Shown: positions 49,657 through 59,738 of the stretch, in pieces
How the letters are laid out: every line of letters starts with the position of its first letter
How positions within the stretch are numbered: position 1 is the stretch's first letter
Assembly (NCBI GenBank): GCA_029775965.1
Contig: JARVJU010000001.1
Span: forward strand, 62,001-126,000
Source of the DNA: Nitrososphaeria archaeon
GTDB lineage: Archaea; Thermoproteota; Nitrososphaeria; Conexivisphaerales; DTJL01
Direction: 5' to 3'
DNA: 64,000 nucleotides
Program-made: the position numbers and the translations under genes
The notes under the pieces: generated by a model
The model's database searches: none
What the model was told of the DNA's origin: nothing
The model's input: only the letters and a program-made list of their open reading frames with translations

Positions 49657-50094
49657 ATGCTGTATTGGATTAAAAGCCCCATGATAAATGAGGAGTTTAT
49701 CCGGAGCGTGTTTAACATACCATTAAAATGCTTTGGGCACTGTGATAAGGAAGCATCATTAAGGTTTGTGAACAGCAAAACTTTGACAGCATGCGTAACC
49801 TGTCCAGATGGTTACGTGTCCAGGGTTATAATGTACGATGCTGAGATAGCTGATATAAAGAATTTTCTGCATTCTGTTGGCGTCGATGCAAAGGATCAGG
49901 AGCTGCGTGTAGCTACAAGGCACCCATGGGACCTAGCTACCGATGCGACACTGCGAGAAGTATACTGGACGCAGAATTACAGGCGAAGCTCCGATGGAAA
50001 TCCACAGTCTCTTTTTATATGCTCTAAATGTTCCAATTTCTTCATGCAACCACTGCATTCAGGCAGCAGAGTTTGCGGAAACTGCTCAAACTAG
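49657..50094 (+). CDS. Hypothetical protein with C-terminal zinc-ribbon-like CxxC pair
   Basis: FICSKCSNFFMQPLHSGSRVCGNCSN. Confidence 0.6.
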   Translation: MLYWIKSPMINEEFIRSVFNIPLKCFGHCDKEASLRFVNSKTLTACVTCPDGYVSRVIMYDAEIADIKNFLHSVGVDAKDQELRVATRHPWDLATDATLREVYWTQNYRRSSDGNPQSLFICSKCSNFFMQPLHSGSRVCGNCSN

Positions 50095-50435
50095 TTAGAT
50101 ACTTCAGCCTTTAGCTTTTCAAATAATTCTCCGTTGACTATATTTTCAACAGCCCTTTTGGTATACTGAACACCTTCAGAATATCCTGTCAGTATGTGCT
50201 TGAAGCTTCCATCCTCATATTCCAGGAATACCTGAGGTATGATATAATCCTCAGACCAGTCTCCGTACTTCCTTACAAGTTCATCTGCCTTTTTGACTGC
50301 ATCGCTGTCTATATCGTATAGATTGCAAGGTATGCCAAGCTCAGAAGCCATCTTCTTCATAGGCTCTATTGTTGTGGGTACACAGTGAGGACACCATTTT
50401 GCATAAACAACATGTATTGCCTTTGCCCTTACCAA
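50091..50435 (-). CDS. Thioredoxin/glutaredoxin-like protein
   Basis: IHVVYAKWCPHCVPTTIEPMKKMASELGI; IIPQVFLEYEDG. Confidence 0.78.
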   Translation of the reverse strand: MVRAKAIHVVYAKWCPHCVPTTIEPMKKMASELGIPCNLYDIDSDAVKKADELVRKYGDWSEDYIIPQVFLEYEDGSFKHILTGYSEGVQYTKRAVENIVNGELFEKLKAEVSN

Positions 50436-50471
50436 CTTTATCGTATCATGTATACACTAAATTGATATAAA

Positions 50472-51764
50472 TCATACGTCAAAATCAAGGCCTTGGCTCT
50501 GAAGGAATTCACCGAATTCATTGTCATCCACCCATTCTACCCTGAGATATTCTATCAACTCTTTGTCTGTCATCCCTATCCTTTTCGCTTCCTTGATAGT
50601 TATTCTGTACGCCTCAATCTCTGTGGGGCGTTTAAAATAGCTGTATCTTTCATCAAATAGTTCCATGCCAAGCATGAACTGCTTAACATGAACCAGCTCA
50701 TGTATTATGTCAAGGTAAATGTATCTTAGATCAGCTTTTCTCAGGTAAGGTAAACTGACATGAATGTAGCCTCTTTCATCATCTACATGCATATACCCGT
50801 CTCTTGGGTCTATCACCACTTTTATATCATTCAGAAGCTCTGTAAGCTTATCACCGAAGACCTCCTTCAGCACATCAACATTGCGAAAGTCTTCGAAGAC
50901 TTTTCTAAAATCGTGTATGCCGGGTTCAACATCTCTGTTTATCTTTACACCCAGCTCCGGTTCTTCTGTGGCAGCTTTGCGATAGTTGAAAGTGAAGCTC
51001 CTTCTGCTCTTCATTTCAGCAGCATCTCCCTTCGAATAAATATCCTTTCTGTAAACGGTTTCGAAACCGAGCTTCGTATAAAAAGCTTCAACAGAATCGC
51101 TGGCAAAGTTCTGCAGAATAAGTGTCTTACCCTTGTCCAGACTGTAATTGTATGCATACCTTATAACATCTCTAGCTATTCCTTTCATCCTGAATTGTGG
51201 TAGAACACCAACACAGTATGCTCCAACAAGTTTATCAGTTTCATAGAGAGCTGTAGTCGCAACAGGAAGGCCCTGCATTCGAGCGATGATGAATCTACTT
51301 CTGCTGTCTGATGTTGCTTTCTTTGCTGATTCCTTTACAGCATCTCTGAGCATAAGGTCATCGTAGAAGGATTGAAGATAGACTCTTGTCCATTCATTCA
51401 GGCCCTTATGGTTAATAGTGTACACTTCTGCTCCAGAAGAACCTTTTAGGTTTGGCTGTTTCATCTTCATGACAATCATCTCATCATTCTTAGTATAACC
51501 CGAAGACCCAAGCTGTTGATGTATATCTTTGAATTCAGCTGTATCTGGAACGAAATAAGATAGAATTATACCCTTTCGACCAAGATCTTCTTCGATTTTT
51601 TTGCAAACCTCAATGTCAAAAGGTTTTATGAATCCGAACCTGTTGAAGAGAGGTTCTGAGTATTCTTTTGATGTGAAAAGATAACAGTTCTTATCTTGCC
51701 ATTCCAGCCTCGCCCAGTAAGACCACCACCCTATTTCATTAGCTTCAAACTCTTCCAGACCCAA
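50472..51764 (-). CDS. GNAT acetyltransferase-like domain with C-terminal HExxH metallopeptidase-like domain
   Basis: VGAYCVGVLPQFRMKGIARDVIRYAYNYSLDKGKTLILQNFASDSVEAFYTKLGFETVYR (GNAT); LDIIHELVHVKQFMLGMELFDERYSYFKRPTEIEAYRI (HExxH). Confidence 0.8.
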   Translation of the reverse strand: MGLEEFEANEIGWWSYWARLEWQDKNCYLFTSKEYSEPLFNRFGFIKPFDIEVCKKIEEDLGRKGIILSYFVPDTAEFKDIHQQLGSSGYTKNDEMIVMKMKQPNLKGSSGAEVYTINHKGLNEWTRVYLQSFYDDLMLRDAVKESAKKATSDSRSRFIIARMQGLPVATTALYETDKLVGAYCVGVLPQFRMKGIARDVIRYAYNYSLDKGKTLILQNFASDSVEAFYTKLGFETVYRKDIYSKGDAAEMKSRRSFTFNYRKAATEEPELGVKINRDVEPGIHDFRKVFEDFRNVDVLKEVFGDKLTELLNDIKVVIDPRDGYMHVDDERGYIHVSLPYLRKADLRYIYLDIIHELVHVKQFMLGMELFDERYSYFKRPTEIEAYRITIKEAKRIGMTDKELIEYLRVEWVDDNEFGEFLQSQGLDFDV

Positions 51765-52947
51765 CTAGGTCCACCCCAAGAACACTGGATACTTCGGACA
51801 AAAATCGCTTCATATCGTTTTTAGTATACGGTATACCAAAAGCAGTCTCTGTAGTGAAAATCTTCCTTATCATGCTTGCTGATCCATAGATATCCATATC
51901 ATTATCTAGAAAACCATAGAAAAGCTGAAGGAGCTTGGAAACTGTAGAAGCATCGCTCTTCTTCTCATCGTATGGTGATATAATATCTACCATTCTCTCA
52001 TACTCTTCTTTTACCATTGCAAGTTGATCTTCCTTGTAGTTCATATCGTCTCTGTAGCGTCCACTCATCATGTAGAGTCTGAGCGAGTCCACTCCGTACT
52101 TCCTGGCAGCGTTTCTTGCATAGATTATGTTTCCTTCGGATTTTGACATCTTCTTCCCATCTATCTTTACCAAGCCGCAGTGTATCCAGTACTTTACGAA
52201 AGGTCTTATACCTGTTATAGCTTCAGCTTGAGCGATCTCTGCCTCATGGTGAGGGTAGATAAGCTCATATGCTCCACCATGTATATCGTATTGGGCCCCA
52301 AACATGCTTATCGTCACCGCAGTATCTTGAATATGCCAGCCAGGCCAGCCTGAACCCCAAGGGCTTTCGTATGCCAATTCCTCCCTTGGTGCTCTTCTCC
52401 AGAGTGCAAAGTCCAGAAGGTCCTTCTTCCCTTCTGCCAGTTCAACAGGCCGCAAACGTAACCTGGAGCGACTTTCATGCGAAAGCTCTCCAAAATGTTT
52501 TGACCTGTTTGTGTCGAAATATATTATTCCGTCGCTTGTATAGGCATAACCTTTTTTCAAAAGTATTGATGTTTGCTCTATCATTTCATTTACATAATTG
52601 GAAACCTTTATGAAAGAGTTCACACTTTTTATCCTCAAAACACCAAAATCCTCCAGATAATTCGAAATTTGTCTATTGACAAAATCAGGAAGCGACATGT
52701 TCGTATCGTCGGAAGCATCAACAAGGCTTTCGTCTATGTCAGTAACATTCATTATGAAGTTGACCCGAAACCCGATTCTTTCCAGATATCTGCTTAGTAT
52801 GTCATAAAATATATAGGTCCTCGCATGGCCAATGTGCATAAGGTCTTGCACTGTAGGACCGCAGCAGAACATATTAACAGCAGGTGCCTTTAAGGGCTCA
52901 AATCTTTCTTTGTTTCCAGTCAATGTGTTGTAAACGTAAAGAGTCAT
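51745..52947 (-). CDS. cysS: Cysteinyl-tRNA synthetase
   Basis: FCCGPTVQDLMHIGHARTYIFYDILSRYL (HIGH); KIDGKKMSKSEGN (KMSKS); WHIQDTAVTI. Confidence 0.95.
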   Translation of the reverse strand: MTLYVYNTLTGNKERFEPLKAPAVNMFCCGPTVQDLMHIGHARTYIFYDILSRYLERIGFRVNFIMNVTDIDESLVDASDDTNMSLPDFVNRQISNYLEDFGVLRIKSVNSFIKVSNYVNEMIEQTSILLKKGYAYTSDGIIYFDTNRSKHFGELSHESRSRLRLRPVELAEGKKDLLDFALWRRAPREELAYESPWGSGWPGWHIQDTAVTISMFGAQYDIHGGAYELIYPHHEAEIAQAEAITGIRPFVKYWIHCGLVKIDGKKMSKSEGNIIYARNAARKYGVDSLRLYMMSGRYRDDMNYKEDQLAMVKEEYERMVDIISPYDEKKSDASTVSKLLQLFYGFLDNDMDIYGSASMIRKIFTTETAFGIPYTKNDMKRFLSEVSSVLGVDLVGSGRV

Positions 52948-52996
52948 GCCATTTCACCATATATACAGTTGTAATAGTTCTTGCGCTCCAAATGCC

Positions 52997-53359
52997 ATGT
53001 CCAAAAAAAGGTCAGATATAACTGATTCTTCGAAAAAGACTTATCAACAGCTAATTAAGAATAAAGACTTGATGGTTTACGAAGAAAGAATAGCAACTCT
53101 CGAAGAGCTGCTTAGAGAGGTCAAGATTATGGACAGTGATGCTGGAATAAGGATAGATGCAGATTACAAGGGTGAAGATGCGTTTATCTTTATAACAAGA
53201 TCCAGCCCCGGATTTGCTGTTGCTATTCATCGAAAGAAGAATGATGATGGTTTAGTCCCTGCAGAAAGAATCGAATTTATAAAAATCGATAATTATGAAA
53301 AACTGAGCGATTTTCTTTTGACAATTGTCAAAGAACCTCTTTTAGCATTCAAGTACTGA
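52997..53359 (+). CDS. Hypothetical protein
   Basis: ATG at 52997 (MSKKRSDITDSSKKTY...); no recognised family. Confidence 0.6.
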   Translation: MSKKRSDITDSSKKTYQQLIKNKDLMVYEERIATLEELLREVKIMDSDAGIRIDADYKGEDAFIFITRSSPGFAVAIHRKKNDDGLVPAERIEFIKIDNYEKLSDFLLTIVKEPLLAFKY

Positions 53360-53361
53360 GC

Positions 53362-54444
53362 TCAGAGAACAGAGATGAATCTTTCTTCCCCAGCTGATTT
53401 GCTCAGAGGCCCAACTATGGGTGTCTTATGGCCACAGAACTTGCATCTGTTATTGTTATCGAGGTTGTACTGCAATATGTAGTAGCCATACCTTTTTATG
53501 AGAACTTTGCCACATCCAGGGCAGTAAGTACTTTCTGCAGGATGGCCTGGCACATTGCCTATGTATACGTAGTTTAGACCTTCTTCTCTTGCTATTTTAT
53601 AATGCTTCTCAAGAGTCTCGACAGGAGTTTCAGGCAGATTCATCAATTTGTAGTCCGGATGAAATCTTAGAAAATGCATAGGAGTATCGGGTCCAAGGTT
53701 ATCATAAATCCATCTGGCAAGCTTTCTGGCTTGTTCCAGATTATCTCCGAGTTGCGGTACTATAAGGTCCGTAATTTCTATATGAATACTTGTCCTCTTG
53801 ATGTCTAACAGAGTCTGGAAGATCGGGTTTGCATCAGGTATACCTATGTATCTTCTTACAAAGTTAGTCTCTCCACTTCCTTTAAAATCAACCGTAATAC
53901 AATCTAGAAAATCTTTCATTACATTGACTGTTTCTGGGGTATCGTATCCGTTTGATACAAATATGTTGAAGATACCGTGCTGATGAGCTAACCTGCCTAC
54001 ATCCCTTGCATATTCTATGAATATGGTAGGCTGATTATATGTATATGCTATACCTTCGCAACCATATGAAGCTGCAAGGCTGACTATTTCGGATGGTTCC
54101 TTGTCGAGACCCTCTACCTTCCTTCTCTGGCTTATGTCGTAGTTTTGACAGTAGGCGCAGAGCCAGTTGCATCCTGTAGTGGCTATGGAGAAGATCTTTG
54201 AGCCAGGCCTGTAATGAATAACCGGCTTCTTTTCTATCGGATCTATGTGACCAGTTATCACCTTGCCATACACAAGAAGATATAGTCTTCCATTTACGAC
54301 GCCCCTCACACCGCACAAGCCTATCTGCCCTTCACCTAGCTGGCATAACCTGGCACAGGCTGTGCACTGAATTTTTCCGTTGGGTAGCCTCCGGTAGAGC
54401 TCTGCTTCCTTACCCATCGGTTTTGACAGTCTGGCTGGTAACAA
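53362..54444 (-). CDS. COG1180-type radical SAM protein (AmrS-like)
   Basis: [42 protein letters not shown] (CxxxCxxC); [41 protein letters not shown]. Confidence 0.9.
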   Translation of the reverse strand: MLPARLSKPMGKEAELYRRLPNGKIQCTACARLCQLGEGQIGLCGVRGVVNGRLYLLVYGKVITGHIDPIEKKPVIHYRPGSKIFSIATTGCNWLCAYCQNYDISQRRKVEGLDKEPSEIVSLAASYGCEGIAYTYNQPTIFIEYARDVGRLAHQHGIFNIFVSNGYDTPETVNVMKDFLDCITVDFKGSGETNFVRRYIGIPDANPIFQTLLDIKRTSIHIEITDLIVPQLGDNLEQARKLARWIYDNLGPDTPMHFLRFHPDYKLMNLPETPVETLEKHYKIAREEGLNYVYIGNVPGHPAESTYCPGCGKVLIKRYGYYILQYNLDNNNRCKFCGHKTPIVGPLSKSAGEERFISVL

Positions 54445-54574
54445 TAGTTCCGTTATTTCTAAAATATACTTTGCTTTATGCTTTGCCTGAAAAAAGTTTG
54501 TGAGCTGGGCTGTAGGATAAGTCTCCTGAAAATTACAAAAAGACTAAATCGAACATGAATAAATTGATTTAGGC

Positions 54575-55240
54575 TTGGAGTTAGAAAATTGTACATTCGA
54601 TGATGATGCTTTATTGGATTTGCAAACAGATACATGGGTAAAGATAGACTCTGGTATTGCAACAGTAGGGGTAACTTCAACGCTCAGCTGGCTTTGTGGA
54701 AGACTTCAATCTGTAGTCTTTAAAGAAGAGGGCATTATCTACAACAGAGGAAAGACTATAGCTGCTATTGAAGGTCCAAAACACTTTGCAACAGTAAAGA
54801 CACCTGTCTCTGGTAAGCTGATCGAAACTAACCCCAAGTTGAGGGAGTCTCCTTGGATTCTGAACAAGGACCCTTATAATGAAGGTTGGGTAGCGAAAAT
54901 CAGACCTATCAACCTGGCAACGGAAGCTGGTTATCTAAAACGACCTTCAGAGATAAAAGAGCTTCTTAGAGATAGGCTTTCATCTCTTAAAGTAAAATGC
55001 TACAAAGAGTTCCCCGACGTGGAGCTTTTCGAAATAGGTGTCGAATGCTCTGCAGTATTGGTAAGGCTGAATGATTTGATTACACAGCTGGATGATGGTA
55101 GCGTTATTCATATTGTGTCCGATGATCCTACTGCTTCAATAGAAATGATCAGGTGGACAGATCAAACTGGTCAATCACTTGTACAATCGTTTAAGGAGGA
55201 CAGCATCTATCATTTTATAGTCAAGAAAGTAAAGCAGTGA
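54575..55240 (+). CDS. GcvH/lipoyl-carrier-like domain fused to C-terminal TusA-like domain
   Basis: N-terminal TDTWVKIDSGIATVGVTSTLSWLCGRLQSVVF...AAIEGPKHFATVKTPVSGKLIETNPKLRESPWILNKDPYNEGWVAKIRP (GcvH-like); C-terminal ELFEIGVECSAVLVRLNDLITQLDDGSVIHIVSDDPTASIEMIRWTDQTGQSLV (TusA-like). Confidence 0.78.
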   Translation: MELENCTFDDDALLDLQTDTWVKIDSGIATVGVTSTLSWLCGRLQSVVFKEEGIIYNRGKTIAAIEGPKHFATVKTPVSGKLIETNPKLRESPWILNKDPYNEGWVAKIRPINLATEAGYLKRPSEIKELLRDRLSSLKVKCYKEFPDVELFEIGVECSAVLVRLNDLITQLDDGSVIHIVSDDPTASIEMIRWTDQTGQSLVQSFKEDSIYHFIVKKVKQ

Positions 55241-55302
55241 TCGAAAGACAAAATGACTATCTACATGCAGAAAAAGAATAAGGCAGAAGATCCTGGATTA
55301 CG

Positions 55303-55353
55303 AGTGAACTACCCCGCCCTTGCGGACGGGGTCTTCTTGCGAGATTAGATAAA
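55303..55353. repeat. 51-bp dispersed repeat with hairpin, copy 2
   Basis: Identical to 13936-13986. Confidence 0.95.
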
Positions 55354-55467
55354 TGCCTTACAATTATCATACAGAATATCAAGGCTCTCCTTTACTTTCC
55401 AATAAAAATCAGAACACTTTTTTCATGTAATACATTTATCCTGAGCGTTAGCATCGAGGAGAAAGGC

Positions 55468-56328
55468 TTACTTTTCAATCGGGAACCTCACGGCATTTCC
55501 CCATTCAGTCCATGATCCATCATAGTTCCTGACATTTCCATAGCCCAGAAGATATTTCAGTACGAACCACGTATGAGATGATCTCTCTCCAATTCTGCAG
55601 TATGTTATGACTTCCTTGTCAGGTGTAACCCCTTTTTCTCTGTACAGTTTTTCAAGCTCCTCTCTTGGCTTGAACGTACCGTCAGCATCATTCACTGCTA
55701 GCGCCCAAGGTATGTTTATGGCTCCCGGAATGTGACCTCCCCTTTGTGCATGTTCATTGGGGTATTCAGGCGGAGCAGTTATCTCGCCCGTGAATTCTTT
55801 AGGACTCCTCACATCGACGAGTACTTTATCCTTGGAGTGCAGTATCTGCTTTACGTATTCTCTGTAAACTCTGAGGCTTTCGTCAGGTTCTTTCGCCTTA
55901 TATCTTGAAGGGGTGAAGCTTGGGATATCTTTTGTCAATTGTCTATCCTCAAGAAGCCACTTTTTCCTTCCACCATTCATAAGCTTAATATTTTCAACTC
56001 TGTAATATTTGAATATCCAGAATGCAAAGGCAGCGAACCAGTTGTTGAAATCCCCGTACAGTACTAATGTCATTTCTGGCGTGTAGCCAACTCTGCTTAG
56101 TAGCTGCTCCAGTGCTTCTTTGCTTAGAATATCTCTGGTAACAGGATCGTTCATATCTTTTCTCCAGTCGAACAGAACAGAGTTAGGTATATGGCCCTGC
56201 AGATAGTTCGATGATGGGTCGTAGTCAACTTCTGCTATCCTGACCTTTGGGTTGTTGATGTTATTCTGAACCCAATCTATGTCAACAAGCACTTCCGGGT
56301 GAGCATAAGAAGTTGCCTTCTGACTCAT
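55468..56328 (-). CDS. Thiosulfate sulfurtransferase/rhodanese (two rhodanese domains)
   Basis: VDIDWVQNNINNPKVRIAEVDYDPSSNYLQGHIPNSVLFDW; active loop VITYCRIGERSSHTWFVLKYLLG. Confidence 0.92.
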   Translation of the reverse strand: MSQKATSYAHPEVLVDIDWVQNNINNPKVRIAEVDYDPSSNYLQGHIPNSVLFDWRKDMNDPVTRDILSKEALEQLLSRVGYTPEMTLVLYGDFNNWFAAFAFWIFKYYRVENIKLMNGGRKKWLLEDRQLTKDIPSFTPSRYKAKEPDESLRVYREYVKQILHSKDKVLVDVRSPKEFTGEITAPPEYPNEHAQRGGHIPGAINIPWALAVNDADGTFKPREELEKLYREKGVTPDKEVITYCRIGERSSHTWFVLKYLLGYGNVRNYDGSWTEWGNAVRFPIEK

Positions 56329-56367
56329 AAATCACTTATATTTCTTCTTATATATATCTTTAACTAT

Positions 56368-57240
56368 CTATTCATTGTATAATTTTTTGGACATAGTATG
56401 AATTATGCGCCATAACTCTGCCTTATAAACTGCCTCGTAGGAAAGGAGGTCTTGTGATGTATCCTTCAGGCTTGCAATCTCTCGCTCAATATCCTGCTCC
56501 TGTCCTTTGCGTGCTTTATCTGCTATTTCTTCAACCACCTTTGCAAAAAAATTTAGCGTTTTGGCTGTATACTTATTTCTGCACTGCAGCTGGGCTATAA
56601 GCCTGGGGCTCTGAGAAAGTACAGCTCTGGAGATAACAAACTGTGTTCCAGCTATAGGTGTTATTAGACCCAAAAGCTCGGGTTTCTTTGTAGAACAGAG
56701 CATTTTGGCATATGCTACGTTGATAGCATGTGTCAGGCTTATCACCAGTGACATGGCTTCGTCATGTTTGGAGGGACTTATCAACCTGAATCTGAAGTCT
56801 GGGAACAGCATATTAGCAGTTCTTACTTCAGATTTTTTATCTTTGAAAGGTGTAATAGCAATGGTACCATCATTCGGGCTCTTCAGAGACTGGCCAAACA
56901 ATGGATGTAAAGAAACTATTGTGAAGCTACCAACCTCTAGCATCTTCAGTTGATCATGCAGAAACTTCTTCAAAGAAGATATTTCTATGATCACTCTTCC
57001 TTTCTTCATATGCATCATGGCAGTCTTGATTGTATCAAGAGTAGATTCCATCGGAACTGCAACAAGAGCAGCATCAACCGACTCTATTGAATCATAATCC
57101 ATTCCAGCATACCTGAAAAGCTTATTTCTTAATCTGGCCCTAGCAGGATCTATTCCTATTACTTTGTTCCCCTTTCTCAAAAAGTATCTTGTAAAGAACC
57201 CTCCCATAGCTCCAGAGCAGCCCAAAACTGCTATGTTCAT
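56368..57240 (-). CDS. tyrA: Prephenate dehydrogenase-like
   Basis: NIAVLGCSGAMGGFFTRYFLRKGNKVIGID; VSLHPLFGQSLKS; gene context. Confidence 0.85.
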   Translation of the reverse strand: MNIAVLGCSGAMGGFFTRYFLRKGNKVIGIDPARARLRNKLFRYAGMDYDSIESVDAALVAVPMESTLDTIKTAMMHMKKGRVIIEISSLKKFLHDQLKMLEVGSFTIVSLHPLFGQSLKSPNDGTIAITPFKDKKSEVRTANMLFPDFRFRLISPSKHDEAMSLVISLTHAINVAYAKMLCSTKKPELLGLITPIAGTQFVISRAVLSQSPRLIAQLQCRNKYTAKTLNFFAKVVEEIADKARKGQEQDIEREIASLKDTSQDLLSYEAVYKAELWRIIHTMSKKLYNE

Positions 57241-58628
57241 CGAAGCAGTTCTCCCATCTTTCTGATCCCGTCTACTATTGTTTCTTCTGAATTACCAAGG
57301 GATATTCTGAAGAAATTGGGATAATTACCAAAAGAAATACCAGGTACAACAGTAACCCCCTTTTCTTCAAGTAGTCTCCTTGAAAAATCTGTTATCTGCT
57401 CTGGAACCCTTGGGAACACGTATATCCCGCCGTCGGGTTTATAGTATTTGATTGATTTTATCCTGTCAAGCTCTTCGCAAGCTCTTTCAATCCTGGACTT
57501 CATCTCTATGGCGTTTCTCTCAACCTCTTTTTCACTTGATAAAGCTGCTATTGCTGAATACTGCAGAAATTCCGGAAGACTTGTCATTGCAAGAGACATG
57601 AAGTTAACCATCTCTTTTATGAGCTCTGGATTGCCAACAGCGAAACCGAGCCTGAAACCTGTCATTGCCCAGGCCTTCGAGAATGAGCCGATGTAAAGCC
57701 AATTCGTAAGCTCATATTCAAGAACTGAGGGTACCTCTACGTTTGAGTAGGTTGAATATATTTCATCACTTATAACAGTGACTTTTCTTTCAGATGCAAC
57801 CTTTACGATTTCTTCAAACTTCTTTTTACTTATAACCTTGCCAGTTGGGTTGCATGGATAGTTCAGAAATAAAGCTCTTGTGTCAGGCTTTATTGCCTCT
57901 TTTACTTTCTCTATCGAAGGCTCCCATTCTTCTTCTAGCTCTGTACTTACAATTATTATCCTACCTCCCAAATGCTCAACCATCTGCTTGTATGCAGGCC
58001 AGCTGGGGTCAATTATCACGCAGCTTCCACCCTTTCGAAGCAAGTATGCTAGCGCTGAATAAATGGCAAACCTTCCTCCAGGGGTGGCTACTATCTGATC
58101 ATCTCTTGCATTAAAGGAATATCTTCTCTGGATATACCTTTTGATCGATTCAATAAGCTCTGGTATACCCCTGGCTACAGTATAATGCGTCTTCTGGCTA
58201 TGCATGGATTCTATTGCTGCGTTTACAGCAGAAGTGGGAGGCTCAAAATTTGTCTCCCCAACATCAAGCCTTACCAGCTTTTTTCCTTTTTCTTCCAGAT
58301 TCTTAGCTATTGTCATTATTGCTGTAGGAGTTTCAACATTTTGCTCCCTGCGCTGTGATTCTTTGGCCTGTCTCAGTAGTAAGGAGAGAATCCAGATACC
58401 AGACTGTGGATCAAGTGAATTTTTGTTTGATTCATCTATCACCATCTTGAGAAGTTCATCCTCCACTCTGATATCATTGAGCGGAAGAGAAGCATCTGTC
58501 TTTATTTTCCCTATCTTTATGGCAACGTCTCTTCTTTTTGCAGCAAGTCTTATTATCTCTCTTGTTATATCATACACTTCTTGCCTTAAACTATCCAGCT
58601 CCATATCTGCCTCTGATTCTGTCTTCAT
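57237..58628 (-). CDS. Chorismate mutase (AroQ-type) fused to class I aminotransferase
   Basis: N-terminal LDSLRQEVYDITREIIRLAAKRRDVAIKIGKIKTDASLPLNDIRVEDELL; C-terminal VRLDVGETNFEPPTSAVNAA...YIGSFSKAWAMTGFRLGFAVG. Confidence 0.9.
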   Translation of the reverse strand: MKTESEADMELDSLRQEVYDITREIIRLAAKRRDVAIKIGKIKTDASLPLNDIRVEDELLKMVIDESNKNSLDPQSGIWILSLLLRQAKESQRREQNVETPTAIMTIAKNLEEKGKKLVRLDVGETNFEPPTSAVNAAIESMHSQKTHYTVARGIPELIESIKRYIQRRYSFNARDDQIVATPGGRFAIYSALAYLLRKGGSCVIIDPSWPAYKQMVEHLGGRIIIVSTELEEEWEPSIEKVKEAIKPDTRALFLNYPCNPTGKVISKKKFEEIVKVASERKVTVISDEIYSTYSNVEVPSVLEYELTNWLYIGSFSKAWAMTGFRLGFAVGNPELIKEMVNFMSLAMTSLPEFLQYSAIAALSSEKEVERNAIEMKSRIERACEELDRIKSIKYYKPDGGIYVFPRVPEQITDFSRRLLEEKGVTVVPGISFGNYPNFFRISLGNSEETIVDGIRKMGELLR

Positions 58629-59737
58629 TCCTTGCCCTTTCCCTTCAATACAGGTGGTATAAAACCGGCTCTAAGAGCTAGATCTGCAAGCACTATAGCA
58701 GTGGCATTTTCTACTACAGGTACTGCTCTTGGAACAACACTTGGGTCATGCCTTCCAGCCACTCTTAGCTCTACGGCCTCGTTTGTTTCGATGTCTATGG
58801 TTCTTTGTGTTGCAGCAATGGATGCTGCAGGTTTGAAAGCGACTCTGAAGATAAAAGGCATACCGTTTGACAGCCCTCCAAGCACACCTCCAGAGTTGTT
58901 TGTTTTTGTTCTTATTATTCCATTGTCTACATAAAATTCGTCATTGTTTTCCGAACCTTTTATTCTTGCTGCTTCAAAACCACGTCCAAATTCAACACCC
59001 TTTGCAGCAGGAATAGATAGCATCATCTTTGCGATTTCTGAGTCTATAGAAGAAAACACTGGTTCACCGATACCTACTGGAAGGTTAAGAACTATGCATT
59101 CAATTATTCCTCCAAGACTATCTCCTTCTCCCCTTGTCTGAACTATCCTTTTCTTCATTTCTTCTGCAGTATCTTTGTCAGGGCATCTAACTTCGTTTGT
59201 ATATCTATTTGTTCTTGCTTCTTCTAAATTCACTTCATTTATTCTGATCCCTCCAAGCTCTTTTGTGAATGCAATTATCTCTATACCAAGAGTTTCATTA
59301 AGCAGCTTCTTTGCTACAGCTCCTGCCATTACAAAGGAAGCTGTTATTCTGCCTGAAAAACGTCCACCTCCTCTCCAGTCGTTATAACCTCCATACTTTA
59401 CTCGAGCAGTAAAATCAGCATGCCCTGGCCTTGGCTTGGTTCTTATTTCTTCGTATGTGCTTGGGTCTTTGTCACTGTTCCTTATCATCATTGCTATAGG
59501 AGCCCCAGTCGTAAAGTTGTTGAATACTCCTGATAGTATCTCTACTTTATCTTCCTCCCTTCTCTGCGTGGTTACTATTGAAGTTCCCGGCTTTCTCAGG
59601 TCTAGCTCTTTTTGAACATCCTGCTCTGTAAGATAAAGCCCTGCCGGGCAACCATCTACTACTGCACCTATGCATTTACCATGGCTCTCACCGAAGCTCA
59701 TGAAGAAGAACTTCTCTCCATAACCATTTGCAGTCAT
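58625..59737 (-). CDS. aroC: Chorismate synthase
   Basis: SFGESHGKCIGAVVDGCPAGL; RPGHADFTARVKYGGYNDWRGGGRFSGRITA; GRHDPSVVPRAVPVVE. Confidence 0.96.
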   Translation of the reverse strand: MTANGYGEKFFFMSFGESHGKCIGAVVDGCPAGLYLTEQDVQKELDLRKPGTSIVTTQRREEDKVEILSGVFNNFTTGAPIAMMIRNSDKDPSTYEEIRTKPRPGHADFTARVKYGGYNDWRGGGRFSGRITASFVMAGAVAKKLLNETLGIEIIAFTKELGGIRINEVNLEEARTNRYTNEVRCPDKDTAEEMKKRIVQTRGEGDSLGGIIECIVLNLPVGIGEPVFSSIDSEIAKMMLSIPAAKGVEFGRGFEAARIKGSENNDEFYVDNGIIRTKTNNSGGVLGGLSNGMPFIFRVAFKPAASIAATQRTIDIETNEAVELRVAGRHDPSVVPRAVPVVENATAIVLADLALRAGFIPPVLKGKGKE

Positions 59738-59738
59738 A

